Translations under genes and position numbers: made by a program
Notes under the pieces: generated by a model
The model's database searches: none
The model's input: only the letters and a program-made list of their open reading frames with translations
What the model was told of the DNA's origin: nothing
Source: Ancylobacter sp. WKF20
Lineage (GTDB): Bacteria; Pseudomonadota; Alphaproteobacteria; Rhizobiales; Xanthobacteraceae
Direction: 5' to 3'
NCBI RefSeq assembly: GCF_029760895.1
Contig: NZ_CP121679.1
Coordinates: 3,144,001 to 3,208,000, forward strand
Length of the DNA stretch: 64,000 nucleotides
Part shown: positions 31,911-41,619 of the stretch, piece by piece
Numbering within the stretch: position 1 is the stretch's first letter
How the letters are laid out: each line of letters opens with the position of its first letter

Positions 31911-33422
31911 TCAGGCCGGCTGGGCGGACGTGCCGCGCAGCTTGCCGAACAGGTGGCCGAGGACCGGCCAGATGCCGGCGAGGACACCAAGGCCCATGAT
32001 CGAGGCCACGAGGCCGTTCGACCAGAACACCGAGATCGAACCGCCCGAGCCAAGCAGGGACTGGCGGAAGGATTCTTCGGCGGCGTCGCCGAGGACGATC
32101 GCGAGCACCAGCGGCGCCAGCGGGTAGTTGGTCTTCTTCAGCAGATAGCCGAGGACACCGAAGACCATCATCATCAGCACGTCGAACACGTTGTTGTTCA
32201 CCGTGTAGGCACCGATGGCGCAGACCACCAGGATCACCGGGGCGATGATCGAGAAGGGGATGCGCAGGATCGAGGCGAACAGCGGCACCGTGGTCAGCAC
32301 GAGGATGAGGCCGACAATGTTGCCGAGATACATGGAGGCGATGAGGCCCCACACGAACTCAGCCTGCTCGACGAACAGCATCGGACCGGGCTGCAGACCC
32401 CAGATCAGCAGGCCGCCGAGCAGAACCGCGGCGGTCGGCGAACCGGGGACGCCCAGCGCCAGCATGGGCAGCATGGCGGCCGTGCCGGCGGCGTGGGCGG
32501 CGGTCTCGGGGGCGATGACGCCCTCGATCTCGCCATTGCCGAAGTTCTTGCCGTTCTTCGACACGCGCTTGGCGATGCCATAGGCCATGAAGGAGGCCGG
32601 AGTGGCGCCGGCCGGGGTGATACCCATCCAGCAGCCGATGACGATGGAGCGCAGCGACGTCATCCAGTAACGGGGCAGCGTCAGCCAGGTCTTCCACACC
32701 ACCTTGGGGTCGATCTTCGCCGACTTGCCGCGGAATTCGAGGCCCTCTTCCATGGTCAGCAGGATCTCGCCGATGCCGAAGAGACCGATGACCGCGATGA
32801 GGAAGTCGAAGCCGTTGAGCAGTTCGGTGACGCCGAAGGTCAGGCGGAGCTGACCGGTGACCATGTCGAGGCCGACCGCCGCGAGGGCAAAGCCGATCAT
32901 CATGGACACGATGGTCTTGGCCGGCGGCTCCTTGCTCATGCCGACGAAGGAGGCAAAGGCGAGGAAGTAGACCGCGAATTTCTCGGCTGGACCAAACTGC
33001 AGCGCGAACTGGGCGACCAGCGGCGCGATGAGGGTGATCATCACCACCGCGAAGAAGGCGCCGATGAAGGACGAGGTGAAGGCCGCGGTGAGCGCTTCAC
33101 CGGCTCGTCCTGATCGGGCCATTGGATGCCCGTCAAAGGTTGTGGCCACCGACCAGGGTTCACCGGGGATGTTGAACAGCACCGAGGTGATGGCGCCGCC
33201 GAACAGGGCGCCCCAGTAAATACAGGTCAGCAGGATGATCGCCGAGGTCGGCGACATGGAGAAGGTGAGCGGCAGCAGGATGGCGACGCCATTGGCGCCG
33301 CCGAGTCCCGGCAGCACGCCGATGATGACGCCGAGCAGGATGCCGATGGCCATCAGGAGGATGTTGAACGGGTCGGATGCGATACCGAACCCGTGGTAGA
33401 GATAGGTGAAATTCTCAAGCAT
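31911..33422 (-). CDS. Tripartite tricarboxylate transporter large permease TctA
   Basis: A 503-residue inner-membrane protein of normal TctA length with about 11-12 hydrophobic segments. The family signature GVLPGLGGANGVAILLPLTF is at residues 36-55, and a second related GITPAGATPASFMAYGIAK half-motif near 265 reflects its internal duplication. It forms the channel with TctB and takes substrate from the TctC receptor. Substrates of this class include citrate, tartrate, aromatic acids and others; here it is unknown. Confidence 0.94.
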   Translation of the reverse strand: MLENFTYLYHGFGIASDPFNILLMAIGILLGVIIGVLPGLGGANGVAILLPLTFSMSPTSAIILLTCIYWGALFGGAITSVLFNIPGEPWSVATTFDGHPMARSGRAGEALTAAFTSSFIGAFFAVVMITLIAPLVAQFALQFGPAEKFAVYFLAFASFVGMSKEPPAKTIVSMMIGFALAAVGLDMVTGQLRLTFGVTELLNGFDFLIAVIGLFGIGEILLTMEEGLEFRGKSAKIDPKVVWKTWLTLPRYWMTSLRSIVIGCWMGITPAGATPASFMAYGIAKRVSKNGKNFGNGEIEGVIAPETAAHAAGTAAMLPMLALGVPGSPTAAVLLGGLLIWGLQPGPMLFVEQAEFVWGLIASMYLGNIVGLILVLTTVPLFASILRIPFSIIAPVILVVCAIGAYTVNNNVFDVLMMMVFGVLGYLLKKTNYPLAPLVLAIVLGDAAEESFRQSLLGSGGSISVFWSNGLVASIMGLGVLAGIWPVLGHLFGKLRGTSAQPA

Positions 33423-33472
33423 GGGCGTTTCCCTGGCAGGCGGCTCGCGGTGCCCGCCTTATCTGTCGGTGG

Positions 33473-33976
33473 TCACAGTCCGAGCATCGCCTCGATCGGC
33501 CCCTTGGGGAGCGGAATCATGAACCAGCGCTCGAGCGTCATGTAGAAGAAGACCGGCACGCAGACCGCCACGGTGAGCGACAGCGGCAGCTTGTATTTGC
33601 CGATCCACATCATGAAGCCGAGGATCAGCGCGACAGAGGGGACGTAGATGCCGAGGAACGGCACAAGCGCGACATAGACGCAGGCCGGGATGAGCACCCG
33701 GAGCACCTGGCCGAGCTGGCTCCATTCCGCGAAGAGCGGCTCGGAGCTCTCGCGCATGCCATGCACGAGGTTGATCAGGCTGCACCCGCAGATGATGAGC
33801 CCGACATAGAACGGAAAGAACCCGGCTTGCGGGCCGTCCGAACCCCAGCCGACCCCGACCAGGTAGCTGCCATAGATAACGATGAGGCCGAACAGCAGGG
33901 TCAGCAGTGCGGTGCCGATCTCGACGGTGCGCTGCTTAGGGCCTCCCCCGCCCGCCCCATGGTGAGCCTGTTCCAT
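33473..33976 (-). CDS. Tripartite tricarboxylate transporter small permease TctB
   Basis: A 167-residue membrane protein with four hydrophobic segments and the family opening VEIGTALLTLLFGLIVIYGSY. The pattern (IPACVYVALVPFLGIYVPSVAL) in the second half is typical. It lies 50 bases upstream of tctA in the same transcript. The N-terminal His/Gly stretch is of no known role. Confidence 0.9.
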   Translation of the reverse strand: MEQAHHGAGGGGPKQRTVEIGTALLTLLFGLIVIYGSYLVGVGWGSDGPQAGFFPFYVGLIICGCSLINLVHGMRESSEPLFAEWSQLGQVLRVLIPACVYVALVPFLGIYVPSVALILGFMMWIGKYKLPLSLTVAVCVPVFFYMTLERWFMIPLPKGPIEAMLGL

Positions 33977-34162
33977 AGATTGTCTCCGAAAAATCCGCGC
34001 AAAGGAGTGTCCGGCGAGGGCGACCCGCCAGAGGCACGTTCGACGTCAGCTTGCTCTAACGTTCGTTCTTGCTGTTTCCCGGCGCCCGGGATGCGTGCGG
34101 CCGGAACGGTGCCGGCGGCAGTGCCGCTGTCCGCAGCGGCGCTCGGTCGAAAACGTCAAGGG

Positions 34163-34216
34163 GCTCCCCGCGGGAAGCCCGGCTCCAACCGGGCCGGCAA
34201 GGCCGGCCCGGGGAGC
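34163..34216 (-). other. Structured RNA element between tctC and tctB
   Basis: An 8-bp outer stem GCTCCCCG / CGGGGAGC encloses two smaller GC-rich hairpins (CCCGG...CCGGG and GCCGGC..GGCCGGC). It begins eight bases after the tctC stop. With no T run it is more likely a 3'-end protector or attenuator that keeps tctC mRNA more abundant than tctBA, as often seen for binding-protein genes. Confidence 0.6.
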
Positions 34217-34223
34217 GAGGTCG

Positions 34224-35234
34224 TCAGTTACCGGCGATGAAGCCGGCTTCCTGCATCAGGGTCTTGTGCTTGGCTTCAGCCTGGTCGAGCCAGCCCTTGA
34301 ACTCGGCGCCGGTCATGAAGGTCGGGTTGAAGGCGCCGTCCTTCATCAGCTGCTGCCACTCGGGGGTCTCGCGGACCTTCTTGAACAGGTCGACGAAGTA
34401 GGCGACCTGCTCGTCGGTCACGCCCGGGGGCATGAAGATGCCGCGCAGCATGAGATATTCGACGTTGAGGCCGGCCGAGATGCAGGTCGGGATCGAGGAC
34501 CAGGAAGCGTCACCGAGGATCTTGTCGGTGTAGGGCAGCTGCTTGGAGTCGAACACGCAGAGCGGGCGCACCTTGTCGCCGCGCCACTGCGAGACGGCCT
34601 CGATCGGGTTGTTCACGGTCGAGTTGACGTGACCGCCGACCAGCTGCACCGCGACCTCGCCACCGCCCTTATAGGGGATGTAGGTCAGCTTCTTGCCGAG
34701 CGCCTTCTCGATGGCGACGGTGATGATCTGGTCTTCCTGCTTGGAACCGGTGCCGCCCATCTTGAAGGTGCCGTCCGGCGCCGCCTTGATAGCCGCCTCA
34801 TATTCCTGCGCGGTCTTGTAGGGCTCCTGGGCGTTCACCCACAGGACGAACTCGTCCAGCGCCAGCATGGCGACGGGGGTGAGGTCCTTCCAGTTGAAGG
34901 GAATGCCGGTCGCCAGCGGGGTGGTGAACAGGTTCGACAGCGAGATGACGATCTTGTGGGGGTTGCCCTTGTTGCTCTTGACGTCGAGGAAGCCCTCGCC
35001 GCCGGCGCCGCCCGACTTGTTGATGACGACGAGCTGCGTCGACATCAGATTGTGCTTGGCAATGATGCCCTGGAGCGTGCGCGCCATCTGGTCGGCGCCA
35101 CCACCCGTACCGGCCGGCACGATGAACTCCACCGGCTTGGTCGGCGCCCAGGCGGCCGAGGCCGGCAGCATGGAGAGCGCCGTCATGCCGAGGGCGGTAA
35201 TGGCGCCCAGACCAAGAGCATGGAAATGTTTCAT
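34224..35234 (-). CDS. Tripartite tricarboxylate transporter substrate-binding protein TctC
   Basis: A 336-residue Bug-type periplasmic receptor with a signal peptide of about 27 residues ending PASAAWA. The mature start WAPTKPVEFIVPAGTGGGADQMARTLQ is the family signature for carboxylate binding. It is first in the operon, 247 bases from tctB. Bug receptors bind mono- to tricarboxylates and other small acids; the ligand is not deducible. Confidence 0.93.
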   Translation of the reverse strand: MKHFHALGLGAITALGMTALSMLPASAAWAPTKPVEFIVPAGTGGGADQMARTLQGIIAKHNLMSTQLVVINKSGGAGGEGFLDVKSNKGNPHKIVISLSNLFTTPLATGIPFNWKDLTPVAMLALDEFVLWVNAQEPYKTAQEYEAAIKAAPDGTFKMGGTGSKQEDQIITVAIEKALGKKLTYIPYKGGGEVAVQLVGGHVNSTVNNPIEAVSQWRGDKVRPLCVFDSKQLPYTDKILGDASWSSIPTCISAGLNVEYLMLRGIFMPPGVTDEQVAYFVDLFKKVRETPEWQQLMKDGAFNPTFMTGAEFKGWLDQAEAKHKTLMQEAGFIAGN

Positions 35235-35460
35235 TTGGCGTTTTCCTTCCCAAAAGGATTCTGGCGTTCAACCGATCTTTGGTCGGTCTTGTTTTTGCGT
35301 TCCGCTTCGCGATGCCGGAGCGGATCCGTGATAGCCGGCAGGCCGATTGCTTCGTCTCTCCGCCGGATACTCCGTGTAATAAGTTGTACCAAGATTAGAA
35401 CAAAGCCAAGAGCTAATTCTAAAGTTCAATGGTGCGACGCAAGGTCAGTTTGTATTACGT

Positions 35461-35489
35461 ATTATAGGAATTTTGTATGTGGCATACAG
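35461..35489 (-). promoter_or_regulatory. tctC promoter with overlapping operator
   Basis: Minus strand: a consensus TATAAT -10 box (35466-35461) with a weak CTGTAT at -35 after a 17-base spacer. The spacer and -35 box are covered by a perfect inverted repeat TGTATG-CCA-CATACA (35488-35474). Repeats of this kind are bound by FCD-type GntR repressors, and a GntR gene ends the locus. Confidence 0.65.
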
Positions 35490-35530
35490 ACTTTGGCATA
35501 CTTAATATTGCATAATGTGCGTAGGCATAC
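35481..35530. repeat. Three direct copies of GGCATAC
   Basis: GGCATAC occurs at 35481-35487, 35495-35501 and 35524-35530, spaced 14 and 29 bases. The first copy is one arm of the promoter inverted repeat. They may be secondary binding sites for the same regulator upstream of the promoter. Confidence 0.55.
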
Positions 35531-35996
35531 CTTATTAAGTAAGCCGTTGAGCTGGCTCGCAATTCCCTCCCAGCACGAGCAATAGCAACGCGCCGCGCCG
35601 CTCACCGCACCTCTCCGCGCGCGCCGGCCGCCGCATCGCCGGCATCGTTACGGCAGCTCCGGCGAATACTTGCGAACCCCGCTCGCCGCCCGAATTCGCC
35701 CGCTCAAATCCCTTTTTTGCGCCATAATGCTGCAATGCAGCGTCGAAAGGCTCGACGGCCGCGCGCAAGGCTGTGATCATCGCCGCGTCGCGTGAGGCGG
35801 CTAGACCGCCTCCGTGCTACCGGGAGGACGTTCCGGCACGGACTCGTTTTTGCTAGGCAGAGCCCGGCGCAGGAACGTGAGGCCGGGCGCCACCGCAATG
35901 CCGCCGGAATGGTGAGGCTAGCCTTGCCGCCGGCATTACCCGTGCCGTGTCCGCGGCGGGCCCGACGGCCTGCCGAGCCCTGAGGAGAGTTCGTCC

Positions 35997-37472
35997 ATGA
36001 CCAGCCGCCTGATTCCGGTTCCGCCCTTCGTGCTGACGGTGTTCGGAGCCACCGGCGACCTCTCCCGGCGCAAATTGATCCCGGCCCTGTTCCACCGCGA
36101 CGCGGACGGCCAGATTCCCGAAGAGGCCCTCATCATCGGCGTGTCGCGCCGGGCGATGACCGATGCCGAGTTCCGCGCCTTCGCACATCAGGCGCTGACC
36201 GATCACATCCCCGCCGCGGAGCTGAAGGAGCCGGAGCTCGAGCGCTTCCTCGGCCGCCTCTCCTATGTCGCGGCCGATGCCGATGCCGAGCCCGGCTGGT
36301 CGGAACTCGCCACCCGCGTGGCGAATGCCGGCGACATGATCCCGGTCTATTATCTCGCCACCGCGCCGCATCTGTTCGGGCCGATCTGCGAGCGCCTCGG
36401 CAAGTACGGCCTCGCCGAGAAGGGCCGAGTCGTCATCGAGAAGCCGATCGGCAAGGATCTGAGCTCGGCGGTGGCGCTGAACGAGCAGGTCGGCCGCATC
36501 TTCCCGGAAGAGCGTGTCTACCGTATCGACCATTATCTCGGAAAGGAGACGGTGCAGAATCTGATGGCGCTGCGCTTCGCCAACGCCCTGTTCGAGCCGC
36601 TGTGGAACAACGCCCATATCGACCATGTGCAGATCACGGTGGCCGAGGCGCTCGGCGTCGAGGAGCGGGCCGGCTATTACGACACCGCCGGCGCCATGCG
36701 CGACATGGTGCAGAACCACATGCTCCAGCTGCTCTGCCTCGTGGCGATGGAGCCGCCCGCCTCGCTCGACGCCGACGCGGTGCGCGACGAGAAGCTGAAG
36801 GTGCTGCGCGCGCTCAAGCCCATCGCCGACCACAACATGGCCCAGCTCACCGTGCGCGGGCAGTACCGCGCCGGCGCCTCGGCCGGCGGCGCCGTGCCCG
36901 GCTATCTGGAGGAGCTCGGCTCCACCCGCAGCGAGACCGAGACCTTCGTCGCGGTGAAGGCGGAGCTGGAAAACTGGCGCTGGGCCGGCGTGCCCTTCTA
37001 TCTGCGCACCGGCAAGCGCCTCGCCTCGCGCGTCTCCGAGATCGTCATCGGCTTCCGCCATGTGCCGCATTCGGTGTTCGGCGATGCGGTCGGCGCCATC
37101 GAGCCCAACCGCCTCGTTATCCGCCTGCAGCCGGATGAGGGCGTGAAGCTGTGGCTGATGATCAAGGATCCCGGCCCGGGCGGCATCCGCCTCACCCATG
37201 TGCCGCTCGACATGAGCTTTGCCAAGGCGTTCAAGGTGCGCAACCCGGACGCCTATGAGCGGCTGATTCTCGACGTGGTGCGCGGCAACCAGACGCTGTT
37301 CATGCGCCGCGACGAGGTCGAGGCGGCCTGGAAATGGGTCGACCCGATCCTGCAGGCCTGGCGCGGCGCCAAGGAGCCGCCCCGCCCCTACACGGCGGGC
37401 ACCTGGGGCCCGTCGGCCTCCATCGCCCTCATCGAGCGCGATGGCCGCACGTGGTTGGAAGACGGCGCCTGA
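35997..37472 (+). CDS. zwf: Glucose-6-phosphate dehydrogenase
   Basis: A 491-residue enzyme, first step of the Entner-Doudoroff and oxidative pentose-phosphate routes, making 6-phosphogluconolactone and NAD(P)H. The cofactor motif FGATGDLSRRKL is at residues 15-26, the active-site signature RIDHYLGKETVQN near 176-188, and EKPIGKD ahead of it. A GAGGAG ribosome site precedes the ATG. It heads zwf-pgl-edd. The stop codon is part of a 32-base unit that is tandemly repeated downstream. Confidence 0.96.
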   Translation: MTSRLIPVPPFVLTVFGATGDLSRRKLIPALFHRDADGQIPEEALIIGVSRRAMTDAEFRAFAHQALTDHIPAAELKEPELERFLGRLSYVAADADAEPGWSELATRVANAGDMIPVYYLATAPHLFGPICERLGKYGLAEKGRVVIEKPIGKDLSSAVALNEQVGRIFPEERVYRIDHYLGKETVQNLMALRFANALFEPLWNNAHIDHVQITVAEALGVEERAGYYDTAGAMRDMVQNHMLQLLCLVAMEPPASLDADAVRDEKLKVLRALKPIADHNMAQLTVRGQYRAGASAGGAVPGYLEELGSTRSETETFVAVKAELENWRWAGVPFYLRTGKRLASRVSEIVIGFRHVPHSVFGDAVGAIEPNRLVIRLQPDEGVKLWLMIKDPGPGGIRLTHVPLDMSFAKAFKVRNPDAYERLILDVVRGNQTLFMRRDEVEAAWKWVDPILQAWRGAKEPPRPYTAGTWGPSASIALIERDGRTWLEDGA

Positions 37473-37563
37473 CCGGCGCCTATGGGCTGGAAGACGGCGC
37501 CTGATCGGCGCCTATCGGCTGGAAGACGGCGCCTCACCGGCGTCTCGTCCTGGACGACGGCGC
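37456..37563 (+). repeat. 32-bp tandem repeat of the zwf 3' end
   Basis: Units at 37456-37487, 37488-37519 and 37520-37550, plus a 13-base partial at 37551. The first unit encodes the last zwf residues and stop; the second copies both. Units 1 and 2 contain GGCGCC-TGAYC-GGCGCC, able to form a small hairpin, so the array is a string of hairpins after the gene. Unit 3 has diverged (CTCACC, GTCTC). Confidence 0.88.
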
Positions 37564-37712
37564 GGAAGCGCGCCGGCCCCGCGTGACGCGCTCGTGTAGC
37601 GCGCGGTTTGCGGGGCAACGCTAGACTCGCGGGCGGCGCCGGGCCGCGAGCGAAGCTGGCGACAGACAGGCCCGCCGGCACCAGCCGGCGGCACAGTGAG
37701 GGGAGCGTGAGC

Positions 37713-38405
37713 GTGCCGAATTTCCAGGAGTTTGCCGACAGCGCGGCAGTGGCGCATGCGCTGGCCGATTATGTGGCGGCTGCCTTGGGCGCGCGCGTGC
37801 AGCGCGACGGGCTGGCGAGCCTTGCCGTCTCCGGCGGGCGCACCCCCACCCGCTTCTTCGACGAGCTCTCCACCCGCGACCTGCCCTGGGACAAGATCCT
37901 CGTCACCCTCGTCGATGAACGCTGGGTGCGCGAGACCTCGGAGCGCTCCAATGCCCGGCTGGTCCGCCAGCACCTCCTGACCAACAAGGCCGCCAGCGCC
38001 CGCTTCGTGGCGCTCGCCAATGACGCGCCCACCCCCGAGGCGGGCCTTTTCGCCGTCAACGAGGCGCTGGAGGACCTGCCCTGGCCGCTCGCGGCCGCCG
38101 TGCTCGGCATGGGCGACGATGGCCACACCGCCTCCTTCTTTCCGGGCGGCGACCACCTTGAGGAGGCCATCGACCCCGATGGCGCGCTCGGCCTCCTGCC
38201 GATGCACGCCCCCGCCGCCGGCGAACCGCGCATCACCCTGACCCTGCCTGTGCTGCTCGCCGCCGATGCGCTGGCGCTGCATATCGAGGGCGCGGCCAAG
38301 CGCCCGGTGCTGGATGCCGCGCTGGGCGAGGGCCCCGCCACCGACATGCCGATCCGCGCCGTGCTGCGCGCGCGCCCGGCGCTCGACATCTTCTGGTGCC
38401 CGTGA
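37713..38405 (+). CDS. pgl: 6-phosphogluconolactonase
   Basis: A 230-residue lactonase of the DevB/Pgl type that hydrolyses the zwf product to 6-phosphogluconate. Motifs: LAVSGGRTPTRFF near residue 35, VDERWV near 65 and MGDDGHTASFFPG near 130. GTG 37713 is chosen because GAGGGGA lies eight bases ahead; GTG 37707, two codons earlier, is possible. The frame extends upstream without a good start. It lies between zwf and edd on the same strand. Confidence 0.92.
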   Translation: MPNFQEFADSAAVAHALADYVAAALGARVQRDGLASLAVSGGRTPTRFFDELSTRDLPWDKILVTLVDERWVRETSERSNARLVRQHLLTNKAASARFVALANDAPTPEAGLFAVNEALEDLPWPLAAAVLGMGDDGHTASFFPGGDHLEEAIDPDGALGLLPMHAPAAGEPRITLTLPVLLAADALALHIEGAAKRPVLDAALGEGPATDMPIRAVLRARPALDIFWCP

Positions 38406-38482
38406 CCCGACACGCCCACCCCATTTGAGCGACGACGCGGCCGGCGTCCTTTCCGGCCGTTGACCACCTGAAGGAGAGCCGC

Positions 38483-40321
38483 ATGGCAACCGCCATCCCG
38501 TCCAGCGTGAACGCCCGTATCGGCGAGGTCACGGAGCGCATCGTGAAGCGCTCGCATGACGCCCGCACGCGCTATCTGGAGCGGATCGCCGCCGCCGCCG
38601 AGCGCGGCCCGAGCCGCGCCAAGCTCGGCTGCGCCAACCAGGCGCACGGCTTCGCCGCCTGCGGCCCCTCCGACAAGGCGATGCTGCGCGCCGGCGCCGG
38701 CGCCAACCTCGCCATCGTCACCGCCTATAACGACATGCTCTCCGCTCACCAGCCCTATGAGAACTACCCGGAGCTGATCCGCGCCGCCGCGCGCGCCGCC
38801 GGCGGCGTGGCGCAGGTCGCGGGCGGGGTGCCCGCCATGTGCGACGGCATCACCCAGGGCGAGGCCGGCATGGAGCTCTCGCTGTTCTCGCGCGACGTCA
38901 TCGCCCTGGCCACGGCGGTTGCCCTGTCGCACCAGACCTTCGACGCGGCGGTGTTCCTCGGCATCTGCGACAAGATCGTGCCCGGCCTCGTCATCGGCGC
39001 GCTGTCCTTCGGCCATCTGCCGGCGGTGTTCATCCCGGCCGGGCCGATGACCTCAGGGCTGCCCAACGACGAGAAGGCGAAGATCCGTCAGCTTTTCGCG
39101 GAAGGAAAGGTCGGCCGCGAGGCGCTGCTGGAGGCCGAGAGCCAGTCCTATCACGGGCCGGGCACCTGCACCTTCTACGGCACCGCCAACACCAACCAGA
39201 TGATGATGGAGATCATGGGCCTGCATCTGCCCGGCGCCTCCTTCGTCAACCCGAACACCCCGCTGCGCGAGGCGCTGACCACCGCCGCCGCCGAGCGCGC
39301 CATGGCGATCACCGCACTGGGTAACGACTACACACCGGTCGGCCGGATGCTCGACGAGAAGGCCTTCGTCAACGGCATTGTCGGCCTGCACGCCACCGGC
39401 GGCTCCACCAACCACACGCTGCACATCGTCGCCATGGCGGCGGCGGCCGGCATAAGGCTGACCTGGGACGATTTCTCGGACCTCGCCGATGTCACCCCCC
39501 TGCTCTGTCGCGTCTACCCGAACGGCAAGGCCGACGTGAACCATTTCCACGCCGCCGGCGGCATGGCCTTCGTCATCCGCTCGCTGCTCGGCGAGGGACT
39601 GCTGCACCGGGATGTCGAGACCGTCTGGGGCGGCGATCTCGGCGTCTACACCAAGGAGCCCGTGCTGGCCGAGGACGGTACGCTCGCCTGGCGCGACGGC
39701 ACGTCGATGAGCGGCGACGAGGCGGTGCTGCGCGGCGCGGACGCACCCTTCCAGGCCACCGGCGGCCTCAAGCTGCTGGCGGGCGATCTCGGCAAGGCGG
39801 TGATCAAGACCTCCGCCATCGCCCCCGAGCGCCACATCATCGAGGCGCCGGCCCGCGTGTTCCACAGCCAGGAGGAGCTTCAGGCGGCCTTCAAGGCGGG
39901 CTCGCTCACCGGCGATTTCGTCGCCGTGGTGCGCTATCAGGGTCCGAAGGCCAATGGCATGCCGGAACTGCACAAGCTGATGCCGCCGCTCGGCGTGTTG
40001 CAGGACCGGGGCCACAAGGTCGCGCTGGTGACGGATGGCCGCCTGTCGGGTGCCTCCGGCAAGGTGCCGGCCGCCATCCATGTCACGCCGGAAGCCGCCG
40101 ATGGCGGGCCGATCGCCCGCATCAAGAACGGCGACATCGTCCGCGTCGACGCGGTCGCCGGCACGCTCACCGTGCTGATCGACGCCGAGACCTGGGCCGA
40201 GCGAGCGCCGGTCCCGGCCGACCTGTCGGCCTCGCATGTCGGCGTCGGGCGCGAGCTGTTCACCGCCTTCCGCGCCGCCGTGGGCACGGCGGACACGGGC
40301 GCGAGCATCTTCGCGGTGTGA
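38483..40321 (+). CDS. edd: Phosphogluconate dehydratase
   Basis: A 612-residue Fe-S dehydratase of the IlvD/Edd family that makes KDPG from 6-phosphogluconate. Conserved: [20 protein letters not shown] and [11 protein letters not shown] with cluster-binding cysteines, [14 protein letters not shown] for the third, and [15 protein letters not shown]. The length is standard. A GGAGAG ribosome site precedes ATG. The aldolase gene (eda), needed to complete the pathway, is not in the window. Confidence 0.95.
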   Translation: MATAIPSSVNARIGEVTERIVKRSHDARTRYLERIAAAAERGPSRAKLGCANQAHGFAACGPSDKAMLRAGAGANLAIVTAYNDMLSAHQPYENYPELIRAAARAAGGVAQVAGGVPAMCDGITQGEAGMELSLFSRDVIALATAVALSHQTFDAAVFLGICDKIVPGLVIGALSFGHLPAVFIPAGPMTSGLPNDEKAKIRQLFAEGKVGREALLEAESQSYHGPGTCTFYGTANTNQMMMEIMGLHLPGASFVNPNTPLREALTTAAAERAMAITALGNDYTPVGRMLDEKAFVNGIVGLHATGGSTNHTLHIVAMAAAAGIRLTWDDFSDLADVTPLLCRVYPNGKADVNHFHAAGGMAFVIRSLLGEGLLHRDVETVWGGDLGVYTKEPVLAEDGTLAWRDGTSMSGDEAVLRGADAPFQATGGLKLLAGDLGKAVIKTSAIAPERHIIEAPARVFHSQEELQAAFKAGSLTGDFVAVVRYQGPKANGMPELHKLMPPLGVLQDRGHKVALVTDGRLSGASGKVPAAIHVTPEAADGGPIARIKNGDIVRVDAVAGTLTVLIDAETWAERAPVPADLSASHVGVGRELFTAFRAAVGTADTGASIFAV

Positions 40322-40337
40322 GCCTAATAGGCCGGGC

Positions 40338-41396
40338 CTAGTAGGCCGGCCCGATCTTGCCGAGCGGCAGCATGCCGAGCGAGATCCGCCCATCGCGGAA
40401 GGTGAAGGGGAAGGTGCTGGCCGGCGCGCCGTCGAGCGTGCCGGGCATGCCGACCACCGACAGCGCCGGGGCGAGGTTCACCATGAAGGCCGGCATCAGC
40501 CCGGCGGCGGAGAGCGCCGACATCAGCGCCGGCGCATTCGCCATGGTGAGGTTGATCGTGCCGTTCGGGCGACGCTCAGTGTCGAGGCCGATCTCGCCGG
40601 TGGCGTTCATCGCCCCGCCGCCGCCGCTGAGCCGGGCCTCGAGCAGCTTCACCCGCCCGCCCGCCGCCTGCCAGGCCTGAAGCCGCGCGGCCGGCGCGAG
40701 CACGGCGCGCCACTCCGGCACCTGCGTCGCGGTCATCTCCAGCGCGCCGTCGATCGGGGCGGCATTGGCGGCGGCGGTCGTCACCCCGGTCGCGCCCTTC
40801 ACCCCGGCGGCGATGTCCAGCGTCGCGGCATCGGCGCCCGGCGTGTGGCGGACATGGAACTCGGCATGGCGCGCGCCGAAGAACACGGTGCCGCCCTGCG
40901 TCAGCGCGTAATCATCGGCGGCGACGGAGAGCCGGTCGAGATCATTGCCGCGCCCGACGCCGCTCACCTGCAGCAGCGACCAGTTGGCGATGATCTCGCC
41001 GGCCTGCGGGCTGCTGATTACGCCCGGTCCCTGGAACTCGGCGATGATGTGCCGGGGGTTCCACACCTGCGCCACCGCATGGGCGCGCGCCGCCTTGGCC
41101 GAGCCGCCGGCGGGGCCGGTGAAGGTCACGGTCGGCTCGGTGCAGATCAGCTCGAAGCGGAAGGGGAAGCCGCCGAACTGCCGGTCGGCGCAGCTCCAGC
41201 TGCGTCCCCTCTCCGCCTCGGCAGCCATCCAGCGGTCGATTTCCTGCACCGCGCGGCCGGAGGCGTAGAACCAGGCGGCGGTCCAGCCCGTCCCGGCCAG
41301 CACCAGCGCCGTCACCAGGCCGAGCAGCAGCCAGGGCCGCCGGCGCACGACCGGGGCGGGAGACGGGGCGGCTGCCGGGGTGTCGGGCAAGCTCAT
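40338..41396 (-). CDS. DUF2125 domain-containing protein
   Basis: A 352-residue protein with one N-terminal membrane anchor (residues 22-45), Pro/Ala-rich before it. The rest is periplasmic beta-rich sequence with the DUF2125 pattern DRWMAAEAERGRSWSCADRQFGGFPFRFEL. The family is restricted to Alphaproteobacteria and has no assigned function; its beta-rich repeats recall lipid-transfer AsmA-like proteins, which is inference. It ends convergent with edd, leaving 16 bases between them. Confidence 0.85.
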   Translation of the reverse strand: MSLPDTPAAAPSPAPVVRRRPWLLLGLVTALVLAGTGWTAAWFYASGRAVQEIDRWMAAEAERGRSWSCADRQFGGFPFRFELICTEPTVTFTGPAGGSAKAARAHAVAQVWNPRHIIAEFQGPGVISSPQAGEIIANWSLLQVSGVGRGNDLDRLSVAADDYALTQGGTVFFGARHAEFHVRHTPGADAATLDIAAGVKGATGVTTAAANAAPIDGALEMTATQVPEWRAVLAPAARLQAWQAAGGRVKLLEARLSGGGGAMNATGEIGLDTERRPNGTINLTMANAPALMSALSAAGLMPAFMVNLAPALSVVGMPGTLDGAPASTFPFTFRDGRISLGMLPLGKIGPAY

Positions 41397-41619
41397 GCGG
41401 GCAACTCCTGTGCGGAACGGGGCGGCACGTTCTTCCGCCGGTGCGGCGGGGATAAGGCGGGCGCCGTGTCCGCGAGGCGGGCGGCGGCGCGGTCCTTTCT
41501 ACGTCGGAAGCGCGATTGTCCAAAGCTCTGCCCGCCGGACGTCTTAACGCCCGCCCTCCCGCGCCCTAGTCTCGCCCGACAAGCCGCGCTGATTCCCTTA
41601 CCTCCCCTCGGGTGCCCCG

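Larger units (their letters stand above)
35235..35996. other. AT-rich promoter region between tctC and zwf
   Basis: A 762-base gap separating divergent genes. Bases 35370-35545 are the most AT-rich part of the window and hold the tctC promoter, an inverted repeat and three GGCATAC copies (listed separately). The predicted tctC leader is about 220 bases. The GC-rich part 35550-35990 should contain the zwf promoter; no specific site was recognised and no small gene is supported. Confidence 0.5.
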
